64,000 nucleotides of DNA, from NCBI RefSeq assembly GCF_047272945.1, contig NZ_JBKOPS010000012.1:41468-105467 (forward strand), in the 5' to 3' direction. The notes under the pieces were generated by a model that worked only from the letters and a program-made list of their open reading frames with translations, ran no database searches and was not told the origin of the DNA. Positions 8,247-16,662 of this stretch are shown piece by piece. This stretch comes from Rubrolithibacter danxiaensis. Lineage in GTDB: Bacteria > Bacteroidota > Bacteroidia > Sphingobacteriales > Sphingobacteriaceae. Within the stretch, counting starts at the first letter, position 1, and the number at the start of each line of letters is the position of its first letter. A program made the translations under genes and the position numbers.

Positions 8247-8672
8247 ATGAAAGCGCTAAAAACTATTTTACTGGTATTTATTGTGGTAGCGGCACAGCAG
8301 GTTTCAAAAGCAGCCGTTGATGGTAACGATGAAAAAGCGGTTAAAAATGTCATCAACACGTATCTTGATGCTTTTTGTCACGGCAAACTGAAAGGATTTT
8401 CGCAACTGCTGGATGAAAATGTAAAATTCACAACAGAACGCGGCGATAAAATCATTACCTACACAAAGTCGGAAATGCTGGATGCTCTAAGAAAATCAGC
8501 TAATGTTGAACAAAATTGCAAAACAGATTATTCGATAATAGAAAACCTGCCAAATCAGATGGTTGTAAAAGTAAATATGAAATATGAAAGTTTTACCAAA
8601 GAAAACTTTGTTACACTTACAGAATCAGAAAATGGCTGGAAAATAACACATGTATCTACAGCCTTTAAATAA
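8247..8672 (+). CDS. Secreted NTF2-like (SnoaL/DUF4440-type) protein
   Basis: 141 residues: a signal peptide (MKALKTILLVFIVVAAQQ, cleavage near residue 22), then a cone-shaped NTF2-like domain with the opening helix pattern (AVKNVINTYLDAFCHGKLKGFSQLL) and ending strands (ENFVTLTESENGWKITHVST). Such exported single-domain proteins are common in Bacteroidota; the ligand is unknown. It is monocistronic and ends just before a strong bidirectional hairpin. Confidence 0.75.
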   Translation: MKALKTILLVFIVVAAQQVSKAAVDGNDEKAVKNVINTYLDAFCHGKLKGFSQLLDENVKFTTERGDKIITYTKSEMLDALRKSANVEQNCKTDYSIIENLPNQMVVKVNMKYESFTKENFVTLTESENGWKITHVSTAFK

Positions 8673-8688
8673 GAATAAAAAAATCATT

Positions 8689-8728
8689 AAAAAGCAAAAG
8701 GCTTGTCTCTGCAGGCCTTTTGCTTTTT
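8689..8728. terminator. Strong bidirectional terminator
   Basis: A 17-bp stem begins AAAAAGCAAAAGGC on the left and ends GCCTTTTGCTTTTT on the right, with one wobble and a TCTCTG loop. A and T tracts on both sides let it end transcription of the NTF2-like gene (plus strand) and of parE (minus strand), which converge here. Confidence 0.85.
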
Positions 8729-8736
8729 AGCTGGAT

Positions 8737-10620
8737 TTATGCAGCGTTTTCTTCTGCAATAGTCTCAATTGCCGCTGCCATTTGCGAATCGTCTTTTTCA
8801 ATCCGCAAATTCTGAACGATATGCTGCTGCCGGTCGGGAGTGTTTTTTCCCATAAAATAGCTCAAAAGATTCTGAATATTAGAATCCTTTAGAATTACCG
8901 GATCCAGTCGGATATCTTTCCCGATAAACAATCCAAATTCGTCGGGTGAAATTTCTCCCAATCCTTTAAAGCGGGTAATTTCAGGTTTTGCTCCGAGTTT
9001 TTTAATGGCATTTTGTCGTTCTTCGTCACTGTAGCAATAAATAGTTTCTTTCTTATTGCGAACACGGAACAAAGGAGTCTGGAGTATATACACATGCCCC
9101 GCTTTAACCAAATCCGGAAAAAACTGAAGAAAAAAAGTCATCATTAAAAGCCGGATGTGCATGCCGTCCACATCGGCATCGGTGGCAATCACGATATTAT
9201 TATAACGAAGGCCGTCCAGTCCGTCTTCAATATTCAGAGCATGCTGCAGCAGGTTAAATTCTTCGTTTTCGTAAACGACCTTTTTTGTCAATCCAAAGCA
9301 GTTCAAAGGTTTTCCTTTCAGACTGAATACAGCCTGCGTCATAACATCACGTGATTTTGTAATGGAACCACTGGCGGAATCTCCCTCGGTAATAAAAAGT
9401 GTTGTTTCCTGCTTCCTTTCATGATTATCTTCAAAGTGAATTTTGCAATCTCTGAGTTTCCTGTTATGTAAGGACGCCTTTTTTGCACGCTCGTTTGCAA
9501 GCTTTTTAATGCCCGCTATGTCTTTCCGCTCCCTTTCTGACTGGAGAATCCGCTTTAATAATGCATCCGCAGCCTGCGGGTTTTTATGGAGATAATCGTC
9601 TAGTTCTTTTTTAACAAAATCATTTACAAACCCTCGAACCGAAGGGCCATCAGGGCCAACATTTTGCGATCCGAGTTTTGTTTTTGTCTGAGATTCAAAA
9701 ACGGGTTCCTGTACCCGAATGGAAACTGCAGCAACAATAGATGCACGAACATCAGAAGCATCAAATTCTTTTTTATAGAACTCCCGGATAGTTTTTACCA
9801 CAGCCTCTCTAAATGCGGCCTGGTGTGTTCCACCCTGTGTAGTATGCTGGCCGTTAACAAACGAATAGTATTCTTCGCCGTACTGCTGGCCATGTGTCAT
9901 AGCTACTTCAATATCCTCTCCTTTTAAATGAATAACCGGATATCGGATTGTTTCTGCATCGGTATTTTTCTGCAGCAGGTCTTTCAAGCCATTTTCAGAG
10001 AAATATTTCTTCCCGTTAAAATTGATAGTTAACCCGGCATTCAGGAAAACATAATTCCAGATCATGTTTTCTACAAATTCAGGAATAAAATGATAATGGC
10101 GGAAGATGTATTCGTCGGGAGTGAAGTTTATTGCAGTTCCGTTTCGTTGCGTTGTTTCTTTTTCCGGCTCTTCCCGTATCAGCTCTCCTTTGCTAAACTC
10201 TGCAAATTTTGTTTTCCCATCACGGTAAGACTGGACCGTAAAGTTTGTCGACAATGCATTTACCGCCTTGGTTCCCACTCCATTTAGTCCAACCGATTTC
10301 TGGAAAGCTTTACTATCGTATTTACCGCCTGTATTAATTTTTGACACGCAATCAATAACTTTTCCAAGAGGAATACCCCGGCCATAATCGCGTACCGCAA
10401 CCTTATGTTCGCCTAAATTGATATCAATAGTTCTGCCCGATCCCATTACAAATTCATCAATCGAATTATCTACTATCTCTTTAAGCAACACATAAATTCC
10501 GTCATCATAAGCAGTACCATCTCCCAGCTTTCCAATATACATTCCGGGCCTTAGCCTGATATGTTCTTTCCAGTCGAGCGATCTGATACTGTCTTCACTG
10601 TAATTAATATCTTCTGCCAT
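8737..10620 (-). CDS. parE: DNA topoisomerase IV subunit B
   Basis: 627 residues. It has a GHKL ATPase N-terminal domain (EIVDNSIDEF, DYGRGIP, GLNGVGTKAVNAL), a transducer domain, and a TOPRIM domain with EGDSA and DADVDGMHIR metal-binding motifs. Its length fits ParE rather than the longer GyrB. With parC (4386-7124) it makes topoisomerase IV. Between them lie a toxin-antitoxin pair, a DUF6157 gene and an NTF2-like gene. A -7 box (TAGTTTTG on this strand) lies at 10642-10649, 22 bases before the start. Confidence 0.93.
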   Translation of the reverse strand: MAEDINYSEDSIRSLDWKEHIRLRPGMYIGKLGDGTAYDDGIYVLLKEIVDNSIDEFVMGSGRTIDINLGEHKVAVRDYGRGIPLGKVIDCVSKINTGGKYDSKAFQKSVGLNGVGTKAVNALSTNFTVQSYRDGKTKFAEFSKGELIREEPEKETTQRNGTAINFTPDEYIFRHYHFIPEFVENMIWNYVFLNAGLTINFNGKKYFSENGLKDLLQKNTDAETIRYPVIHLKGEDIEVAMTHGQQYGEEYYSFVNGQHTTQGGTHQAAFREAVVKTIREFYKKEFDASDVRASIVAAVSIRVQEPVFESQTKTKLGSQNVGPDGPSVRGFVNDFVKKELDDYLHKNPQAADALLKRILQSERERKDIAGIKKLANERAKKASLHNRKLRDCKIHFEDNHERKQETTLFITEGDSASGSITKSRDVMTQAVFSLKGKPLNCFGLTKKVVYENEEFNLLQHALNIEDGLDGLRYNNIVIATDADVDGMHIRLLMMTFFLQFFPDLVKAGHVYILQTPLFRVRNKKETIYCYSDEERQNAIKKLGAKPEITRFKGLGEISPDEFGLFIGKDIRLDPVILKDSNIQNLLSYFMGKNTPDRQQHIVQNLRIEKDDSQMAAAIETIAEENAA

Positions 10621-10641
10621 TTTCTTATGATTAACTCTTCA

Positions 10642-10649
10642 CAAAACTA
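10642..10649 (-). promoter_or_regulatory. -7 promoter element of parE
   Basis: CAAAACTA on the plus strand reads TAGTTTTG on the minus strand, an exact TAnnTTTG match, giving a leader of roughly 15 nt. No matching TTTG was found at the correct distance upstream. Confidence 0.5.
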
Positions 10650-10881
10650 CTATTTTAAAAATTCTGTTCCGAGGGGGATAACATTTAAATGTATAGGGCA
10701 ATGTACAGCTTTTGTAGCTGGCAGAATACAGCGGTTACAATATTTTAAACAAGAGAATAATTTGTTAAAATTTAAGAAACGTTCTGTTTCAGCCAATTAG
10801 CCTCTTTTACTTTAAAACCCATTCCCTATAAAAAAATTGGTACAACTTTAGAAATAGATCTTACAAATACTTTTATGAATA

Positions 10882-11064
10882 ATGGTTGTGATCAGCAAGA
10901 AAAGTACTAATGAAAATGAATCGGAAGAAAAGCAGGACCAATCCTGGGACAACCCCAGAAATCCTGAGAAAGCTTCTGACGAACGGGATTTAGAACAGCT
11001 TGAGCGACAAAAAAAAGAAGCCGAGCGCAGAAAAGAAAACCTTACTGAGAACGACGATCAATAA
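10882..11064 (+). CDS. Small highly charged protein
   Basis: 60 residues, almost entirely Glu, Lys, Asp, Asn and Gln, with a predicted charged helix around residues 34-55 (DERDLEQLERQKKEAERRKE). No signal, cysteine or hydrophobic core, so it is probably disordered or a single helix. The gene follows a 260-base gap and is followed 31 bases later by another small gene. I do not recognise a family; coding status is plausible, not proven. Confidence 0.45.
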   Translation: MVVISKKSTNENESEEKQDQSWDNPRNPEKASDERDLEQLERQKKEAERRKENLTENDDQ

Positions 11065-11095
11065 AACAATTCATTCAACCGTAAAACCTACGAAT

Positions 11096-11254
11096 ATGAA
11101 AAAGGAACAATCAGCAACAATGAAGTTAACTGAAAAATTTGACAAAGAATTATTTCATATCCTGTCGCATGATTTGGCGAAAGTAAAGAAATCAAAAAAC
11201 TCCTTTATTGTCAACTTACCTGAAAACCCTGATAAATCGCTTTTAGTAGCATAA
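11096..11254 (+). CDS. Small protein of unknown function
   Basis: 52 codons from the ATG at 11096 after an A-rich leader. The frame also extends upstream to 11000, but that part overlaps the preceding gene and looks like noise. The sequence has a short amphipathic helix (KFDKELFHILSHDLAKVKK) and a small hydrophobic tail. A good terminator follows at 11281-11320, which supports a real transcript ending here. Confidence 0.45.
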   Translation: MKKEQSATMKLTEKFDKELFHILSHDLAKVKKSKNSFIVNLPENPDKSLLVA

Positions 11255-11280
11255 AAACAAAATCTAAACCCTTAATAATA

Positions 11281-11320
11281 GTAAGGGAAAGTATATCGCC
11301 GCTTTTCCTTGCTGTTTTTA
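11281..11320 (+). terminator. Rho-independent terminator
   Basis: GTAAGGGAAAG (11281-11291) pairs with CTTTTCCTTGC (11302-11312) with two G-U pairs and a 10-nt loop, followed by TGTTTTTATTATTTT. It ends transcription of the small genes and lies directly before the convergent TraB/GumN gene. Confidence 0.65.
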
Positions 11321-12211
11321 TTATTTTAATAACAAGGGCTTAATTTCATATCCCTGGTTCTGCAGTATTCTTAGCAAACCTTTTTCTCCTACTAAATGTC
11401 CCGCACCTACGGCAATAAAAACCGGCCCTCTTTTCATAATTACAGGAAGTTTCTGACTCCATTTATAATTGCGCTCAAATAGCATTCTGTTCATTTCTTC
11501 ATCATTAAAATCAGCCGATTGTTTAAAAAGGTGTTCTAACTCAGCTAAATTTTGTTCTTTATATGCTTTCAATAAGCGGTTTCCCTCCTCCCTGTTTTTC
11601 TCCAATTGTTCAACAAATTTTAAAAGCTGTTCTTTTTGCCTTTCTTCAGGAATATCAAAAATAATTTCTGCCTGCTCTTCGAGGGTTTCCAGCCCGATGA
11701 CTTCTTTTTTATTTTCTCTGGCGAGATTCTGAATGTAGCCATCCAGCGGAGGATTTCCGGGGCTAATTTCTTTGGGAGCAATAAAACTAAGTAAGGTAAG
11801 CTGGATGGCTGCAGGTTTTAATCCATTGAGGATGCTAAGGTTCATTCCGCTTTCCTTTTTAAAAACACTGTTAATCTCCTTAAACTGATCTTGAGAAAAT
11901 AATTTATCCAGAGTCTGATCTTTCAATAACATGTACGGCATCAGTTGCTGCTGCATTTGCAGTTCATCGCCAACAACTATTTCACCGGCAACTGCACTAA
12001 CCTTATTAAAGCAACTTTCAAGCACCGGGTATTTTTGCCAAAAATCTTTGCCAATGAGGTGATACGTTCCAAATATATAAGAGGGCCGTGAGAGCCCATT
12101 TCCACTGACTTCAAAAAGAAGACTGTTCGTTAAACTTTCCTTATTTTTACTGGTCTGAGCATTAGTGCTTAGAAAAAGAAATGATATGATACAAAGAAGA
12201 AGCTTTTTCAA
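11321..12211 (-). CDS. TraB/GumN family protein, exported
   Basis: 296 residues: a signal peptide (MKKLLLCIISFLFLSTNAQ) followed by a TraB/GumN domain. The GTYHLIG motif lies near residue 48, and the family's second glycine/histidine motif AVGAGHLVGEKGLL lies near the C-terminus. The family is related to erythromycin-esterase-like/PrgY proteins and includes metalloprotease-like members; the substrate is unknown. The start codon is TTG: a stop codon lies immediately upstream in frame and no ATG precedes the signal peptide. Confidence 0.82.
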   Translation of the reverse strand: MKKLLLCIISFLFLSTNAQTSKNKESLTNSLLFEVSGNGLSRPSYIFGTYHLIGKDFWQKYPVLESCFNKVSAVAGEIVVGDELQMQQQLMPYMLLKDQTLDKLFSQDQFKEINSVFKKESGMNLSILNGLKPAAIQLTLLSFIAPKEISPGNPPLDGYIQNLARENKKEVIGLETLEEQAEIIFDIPEERQKEQLLKFVEQLEKNREEGNRLLKAYKEQNLAELEHLFKQSADFNDEEMNRMLFERNYKWSQKLPVIMKRGPVFIAVGAGHLVGEKGLLRILQNQGYEIKPLLLK

Positions 12212-12242
12212 TTAAATGATAAGTTATTACTACTTTAAACTT

Positions 12243-12250
12243 TATTTTTG
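12243..12250 (+). promoter_or_regulatory. -7 element of the thioredoxin-like gene
   Basis: TATTTTTG is an exact TAnnTTTG box. It overlaps the TTG that would start the longest frame (12248), so the transcript starts after it and the ATG at 12266 is the more likely initiation codon. Confidence 0.5.
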
Positions 12251-12265
12251 ATGCAAAATACAAAC

Positions 12266-12754
12266 ATGAAACCAATTCGTACACTTATACTTTCGTTTCT
12301 GCTGCTTGCCTCTTTTCCGGGCTTTTCACAGCAGCCATCCGGTACTATTCCTGATTTTACTTTTTACAAATTAGACAATACGCCTTTTACTAAAAAGCAG
12401 TTAAAAAATAATGGCAAAAAGATCATGTTCATTTTCTTTGACATTACCTGCAGCCATTGCCAGGAAGAAATAACTGATATCGGGAAACATTACCAAAGCT
12501 TTAAAAATGTTGAGTTTTACATGGTTTCAATGGATGAGGTTCCGGGCATCAGGAAATTTATGGGCAGTTATGGAAAAGCGCTGAACGGCAAGAGTAACGT
12601 TACCGTTCTGCGTGATGCAAACCGTGAGTTTATTCCCCGTTTTCAACCTGATCGATACCCAGCCTTATTTCTATACACTTCGCAGGGGAAACTTATTAAG
12701 TTTTTTAGTGGTGAAAAGAGCGCAGCAAGTATTTTAAAGGCGGTTAAAATATAA
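12266..12754 (+). CDS. Periplasmic thioredoxin/TlpA-like protein
   Basis: 162 residues from ATG 12266. A signal peptide (ILSFLLLASFPGFSQ) is followed by a thioredoxin fold of the AhpC/TSA-Redoxin type: FFDITCSHCQEEI gives a CSHC redox centre, with a cis-Pro region in RYPALFLY. Likely a periplasmic disulfide reductase or oxidoreductase. In-frame starts at 12251 (ATG) and 12248 (TTG) would add 5-6 residues but lie on or next to the -7 box at 12243-12250. Convergent with, and 1 base from, the LytTR gene. Confidence 0.82.
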   Translation: MKPIRTLILSFLLLASFPGFSQQPSGTIPDFTFYKLDNTPFTKKQLKNNGKKIMFIFFDITCSHCQEEITDIGKHYQSFKNVEFYMVSMDEVPGIRKFMGSYGKALNGKSNVTVLRDANREFIPRFQPDRYPALFLYTSQGKLIKFFSGEKSAASILKAVKI

Positions 12755-12755
12755 T

Positions 12756-13499
12756 TTATAACCCTAAAACATTTTTTAAGCGGGCATAGCCCGATTTGCT
12801 TACCGGTAGGCTTTTTCCACTTTTTAAAACTGCCATATACGATTCCTTTTCGTAAGGATCAAGGCGGGTGATCTGGGAAAGCTGAACAATGAACGACCGG
12901 TGAATGCGGGCAAACTGAGAACTGTTTAAAACCTGCTCGAAGTAATTCATGGTTTTATTCTTAAGGAACATTTCAGTTGCCGTATGAATTTTAACATAAT
13001 CGTCGTAAGCTTCTAAATACTGTACGTCAGCGGCATTTATTATGCGGATGTTGTTACCTGTTTTAACTACGATACGCTCCGCCTGCGACGTTTGCGTCAC
13101 GGTAGTTTCAACCATTGAATGAACTTTTTGCTTAACCTCTTCCAGGTTTTTCTGCTCAAACCATTTGTCCATTCCTTTCCTGAACCGGTCGCGGCCAAAG
13201 GGTTTTAAAAGATAATCTACCGCATGAGTTTCAAACGCTTTTATAGCATATTCATCAAACGCCGTTGTAAAAATAACATTTGGCTGATGATCAAGCAGCT
13301 CAAGCATTTCAAAGCCGTTAATTTTAGGCATCTGAATATCCAGAAAAATAAGGTCGGGCTGGAGCTGATTTACCGCTTTAACACCTTCAAAACCATCATT
13401 ACATTCGGCGATAACCTCTATCTGAGGATATTCTTCCAGGTACTCTTTTACTACTTCTCTTGCCAGTGGTTCGTCATCAATCAGAATAACGCGTGTCAT
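12756..13499 (-). CDS. LytTR-family response regulator
   Basis: 247 residues. The receiver domain (1-120) has the acidic pocket DDE near 8-10, the phosphoacceptor Asp54 in FLDIQMP, and Lys in LLKPF. A LytTR DNA-binding domain follows at about 140-247 (IRIINAADVQYLEAYDDYVKIHT, FARIHRSFIVQLSQI). It is encoded right behind, and overlaps (ATGA), its histidine kinase, and is the third gene of a promoter-driven operon that starts at 15413. Confidence 0.92.
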   Translation of the reverse strand: MTRVILIDDEPLAREVVKEYLEEYPQIEVIAECNDGFEGVKAVNQLQPDLIFLDIQMPKINGFEMLELLDHQPNVIFTTAFDEYAIKAFETHAVDYLLKPFGRDRFRKGMDKWFEQKNLEEVKQKVHSMVETTVTQTSQAERIVVKTGNNIRIINAADVQYLEAYDDYVKIHTATEMFLKNKTMNYFEQVLNSSQFARIHRSFIVQLSQITRLDPYEKESYMAVLKSGKSLPVSKSGYARLKNVLGL

Positions 13500-14533
13500 A
13501 CTTGAGGAATTTTAACAGTTGTGGTAAAGATATTCTTTTCACCACGTGTTTCAAGAAGATCTTGCCTTCCAAAAAGCAAATATAATCTTCTTTTGATTCC
13601 TGTTATTCCAAAACCTGTTCCACGCCTTGGTTTAGCGGTATTGGGGTCGTACGGATTTTCAATACTTATTACTAACTGATGATCTATGCAGTAGGCTTTT
13701 AAGCGGATAATAACTTCGCCTATGGTATCGTATAAGCCAAATTTAATAGAGTTTTCTACCAGGGGCTGAAGAAGCATTGCAGGTAAACGCAACTGCTTAC
13801 ATCCTTCTTCCTGCTCAACTTCTGTTGCCAGCCTATGGCCGAAACGCACTTTCTCAATTTCAAGATATAATTGAAGATGTTGTAGTTCTTCTTCAAGTGT
13901 TACAAACTCGTTTTCTTCTTTTTTAAGTGTTCCACGCAAAAAATCAGACAGTTGATAGATCATTGTCCTGGCCTCTTCGGGCTTTCTGCCAATCAAAGCA
14001 CTGATCGAATTCAAACTGTTAAACAAAAAATGTGGCTGAAGCTGTTGCCGAAGACGAAAAAGTTCAGCCTCTCTTGCCAGCTTCTCAGCATCGGCTTTAC
14101 GCTGTTCATTTTCTTTTTGTTCTTGCTGAGTAAACCATAGCATGCTTACAAGGGCCATCCAGCTTATCATTAAAAAGCCTATTCCAAAACGTACCGGCAA
14201 AGATTTATCCAAAAGGGTATCATAAAAAACATCTTTTTCAAGCAGATAGCTTAACAGGTAATTACTCATTAAAAGCCATAAACCTGTTAGCAAAAAACAC
14301 CAGGCCGCAATATAAAAATAGCGTTCTTTTCCGGGCTGGTAATACCTTAGTGTGTTGCTTATGATTAACGCCGATAACATCAATAGCAGATTACTTACAA
14401 GCGAATCAATAGCAGCAGTTCGCCATTCTAAACCCAGCCAGGCCAGCGTAACAAGATGCAGAACAAACCAGATAAGCCAAACACCGGCAAATATCCATTT
14501 TACTCTGGTGGAAGAAAGAAAAGAAGCAGCCAC
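13496..14533 (-). CDS. LytS/YehU-type sensor histidine kinase
   Basis: 345 residues. Four hydrophobic membrane segments lie in residues 12-135, then a short coiled linker and a His_kinase domain with the phosphorylation motif LQPHFLFNSLNSI (His168) and a HATPase region (LQPLVENSIKFG, then GTGFGITGIKRRL). There is no extracellular sensing domain, so signals are probably read in the membrane. The start codon is GTG. It forms a pair with the overlapping LytTR regulator and lies 88 bases behind the LiaF-like gene. Confidence 0.9.
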   Translation of the reverse strand: MAASFLSSTRVKWIFAGVWLIWFVLHLVTLAWLGLEWRTAAIDSLVSNLLLMLSALIISNTLRYYQPGKERYFYIAAWCFLLTGLWLLMSNYLLSYLLEKDVFYDTLLDKSLPVRFGIGFLMISWMALVSMLWFTQQEQKENEQRKADAEKLAREAELFRLRQQLQPHFLFNSLNSISALIGRKPEEARTMIYQLSDFLRGTLKKEENEFVTLEEELQHLQLYLEIEKVRFGHRLATEVEQEEGCKQLRLPAMLLQPLVENSIKFGLYDTIGEVIIRLKAYCIDHQLVISIENPYDPNTAKPRRGTGFGITGIKRRLYLLFGRQDLLETRGEKNIFTTTVKIPQV

Positions 14534-14621
14534 AATAGCAGGATTAGAAATTCTTTTTAACTTTTTTTATTACATTAACAAGGGTTCCCATTCTTATTTA
14601 TCATTCATTCCCTGTTCAAAA

Positions 14622-15413
14622 TCAGAAACTTCTGATTTCAATACCTCCTAAAATGGAAGTTCCTTTAATTATCAATACCTTATCAGATTCGGTGGGCTGA
14701 GAGATAAACTGACGCTTGTCTTCCACTCCGCCTAAAATTGCAACCACTTCTGAAGATACTTTCCAGTGAGACGGCACTATTATCTTAGTACCTCCCATAA
14801 CCGTGGTAATTTCCAGCGTTACAGTTCCTGTAATATCTGCTTGAATGAAGTTGAGTTCTGCTCCTCCCATAATCGTCACCACGTCTCCGCCTCTGAAATT
14901 TTTACTTACAATATTCTTTTTTACTCCTCCGAACACAGCCACGGTATCTAAAAAATCTTCTTTAGAAAAAAACTCCTGCTTTACTTCAGGGCTGGAATAA
15001 TCAGCAGCCGCTGTTTCATTCTCATCCTTAACTCTTTTATCCCATTCTTGATTCTTGCAGTAAGAACCCATAAAATTCCTGGATCTGTTGCGCCCGGTTA
15101 TCAGGAATAAACCCAAGCCAATAATTGCCAGCGGCCAGAGAAACTCATGGAGCGAGAGGCCGGGAAAAACACGTTCTGACAAGAACAAGGTGCCTATTAT
15201 TAATAGAATATAAGCGGCAGGATGGCGAAATTGATGTCTTACCCCTATTATTACTCCCCAGGCAATTAAAAGCATCGGCCAGCTTATTAGCCAGGAAGGG
15301 ATAAAGAAACCGAGACTTCTAATTAATAATATAAACCCGATAATAAGCATTATGAAGCCTACCCACACTTTTCCCGAACGATGATTTTTATGATTGTGAT
15401 TATACATATTCAT
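14622..15413 (-). CDS. LiaF/LiaI-like membrane protein (DUF5668-type)
   Basis: 263 residues from ATG 15413 (an ATG at 15407 is also possible). Four hydrophobic segments (about residues 15-105) are followed by a soluble LiaF-C-like domain (AVFGGVKKNIVSKNFRGGDVVTIMGGAELNFIQADI, continued as MGGTKIIVPSHWKV). In LiaFSR-type systems such a protein inhibits the sensor kinase until envelope stress. Position as first gene before a LytS/LytTR pair suggests the same role. A frame extending to 15458 lies on the promoter and was trimmed. Confidence 0.8.
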   Translation of the reverse strand: MNMYNHNHKNHRSGKVWVGFIMLIIGFILLIRSLGFFIPSWLISWPMLLIAWGVIIGVRHQFRHPAAYILLIIGTLFLSERVFPGLSLHEFLWPLAIIGLGLFLITGRNRSRNFMGSYCKNQEWDKRVKDENETAAADYSSPEVKQEFFSKEDFLDTVAVFGGVKKNIVSKNFRGGDVVTIMGGAELNFIQADITGTVTLEITTVMGGTKIIVPSHWKVSSEVVAILGGVEDKRQFISQPTESDKVLIIKGTSILGGIEIRSF

Positions 15414-15421
15414 TTTTTTAT

Positions 15422-15452
15422 TAAAAGTATAGTGAATTACCCGATGTACAAA
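15422..15452 (-). promoter_or_regulatory. Promoter of the LiaF-LytS-LytTR operon
   Basis: Read on the minus strand: TTTG (15452-15449), 19 bases, TACTTTTA (15429-15422). This fits the Bacteroidota consensus with one mismatch. The transcript would start at about 15415, giving a very short leader before the ATG at 15413 or 15407. Confidence 0.6.
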
Positions 15453-15524
15453 TACCAATTAGGCAAAACGCATTAAAGAATCGGCAAACGGCAGATCTTT
15501 ATCGGTGAAAATTAAAGAAAAGAA

Positions 15525-16103
15525 TTATCGCTTTATAATCTTTTGAATTTCTTGTTGCAAAACCGGAACTACTTCCTCTACAAACCACCTGTTTTTTGAA
15601 AGCCAGAAACGGCTGTTTGGAGAGGGATGAACAATAGGAAAAAATTGAGGCAGGTAAGAATGATATGATTTTACAGTTTCAGTAAGATTTTTGTGGCGGC
15701 CTTTCAGATAATACCGCTGAGCATAGTTGCCTACAAGTAAAATCAACTCCTTATTGGGCATTTGCTTCTGTAATTCTTCGTGCCAGCTTAATGCACATTC
15801 GGGCCTTGGAGGGAGGTCGCCGCTTTTTCCTTTACCCGGATAACAAAAACCCATGGGCACAAGAGCTATAATTTCAGGATTATAAAAAACTTCATCAGAA
15901 ACACCCATCCATTTTCTAAGTTGTTTGCCGCTGGCGTCATTCCAGGGAATTCTGCTTTCGTGCGCCTTTACACCCGGCGCCTGGCCAATTACAACAATCC
16001 GCGACCTAGAAGAAGCCGTTAGCAGCGGAGCAGGACCTAAAGGCAGGCAGGAAGAACACTTGTTACAAGTTCGTATTTCTTTTAATAATTCTTCTATCTC
16101 CAT
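15525..16103 (-). CDS. Uracil-DNA glycosylase family protein
   Basis: 192 residues. The N-terminal Cys cluster (CNKCSSC), the water-activating motif GQAPGVKAH, the PWNDASGKQLRKWMGV segment and the C-terminal VHPSPNSR loop are those of a family 4/5-like or UdgX-like uracil-DNA glycosylase. It would excise uracil (or related bases) from DNA in base-excision repair; the cysteines may bind a metal cluster. ATG 16103 is chosen over a GTG at 16106. It lies 33 bases behind a small zinc-ribbon gene and is probably co-transcribed with it. Confidence 0.85.
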   Translation of the reverse strand: MEIEELLKEIRTCNKCSSCLPLGPAPLLTASSRSRIVVIGQAPGVKAHESRIPWNDASGKQLRKWMGVSDEVFYNPEIIALVPMGFCYPGKGKSGDLPPRPECALSWHEELQKQMPNKELILLVGNYAQRYYLKGRHKNLTETVKSYHSYLPQFFPIVHPSPNSRFWLSKNRWFVEEVVPVLQQEIQKIIKR

Positions 16104-16136
16104 CACACTGCCGTTAACAAAAAGTTATAGATCTAT

Positions 16137-16496
16137 TCAGCTCTCTTCTTTTTTCACTAATAATAGTTCTTCTTCACTTAAGCACAAATATCCAAATTCA
16201 TAAACAAAAAAATAGCTTTTCCCTGTTTGTGTATTGTAAATACTGGTAATATAACCAAAATCAAATCCTTTGGCTACAAGTTTTTTTCTTGAGATCTTTG
16301 TTTTTCCGGTCGGATTGAATTCTTCCAGAATTCTGCGGTTACGCTTTAAAATAGCATTTATATTTTTTACAACCGTGTTGTTTTCATTGTAAAGCCGGTT
16401 GTTATAATTACTGCGGCATTGGTCGTCGCAAAACTTTTTATCTGCTCTGCCACGAAGTTGCCCGCCGCAGTCAAGACACAATCTTTCTGTTTCCAT
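16137..16496 (-). CDS. Zinc-ribbon protein of unknown function (DUF2116-like N-terminus)
   Basis: 119 residues. An N-terminal zinc ribbon (CLDC, about 16 residues, then CDDQC) precedes a basic helical region (VVKNINAILKRNRRILEEF) and a C-terminal domain with aromatic strands (FDFGYITSIYNTQTGKSYFFVYEFGYLCL). It might bind nucleic acid, but no function is established. Same strand and 30 bases upstream of the uracil-DNA glycosylase gene. Confidence 0.7.
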   Translation of the reverse strand: METERLCLDCGGQLRGRADKKFCDDQCRSNYNNRLYNENNTVVKNINAILKRNRRILEEFNPTGKTKISRKKLVAKGFDFGYITSIYNTQTGKSYFFVYEFGYLCLSEEELLLVKKEES

Positions 16497-16662
16497 CTAT
16501 GCTTATTTTACTTAAAGTTAATATTTATCCGATTATAAACGCTTAAAACGATTGTATTCGATAGTAAATGCTTATACTCCGGCTATGCTGTTAAATCCAC
16601 ATCAACTTTGTATTGTCGATCAATAAACGATCTCTTTTATTAAACTTTAAAAAACAAAAAAC

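Noticed and set aside
10561..10800. 79-codon plus frame before the small charged gene
   Set aside because: It overlaps the parE start and its promoter and has no coding character.
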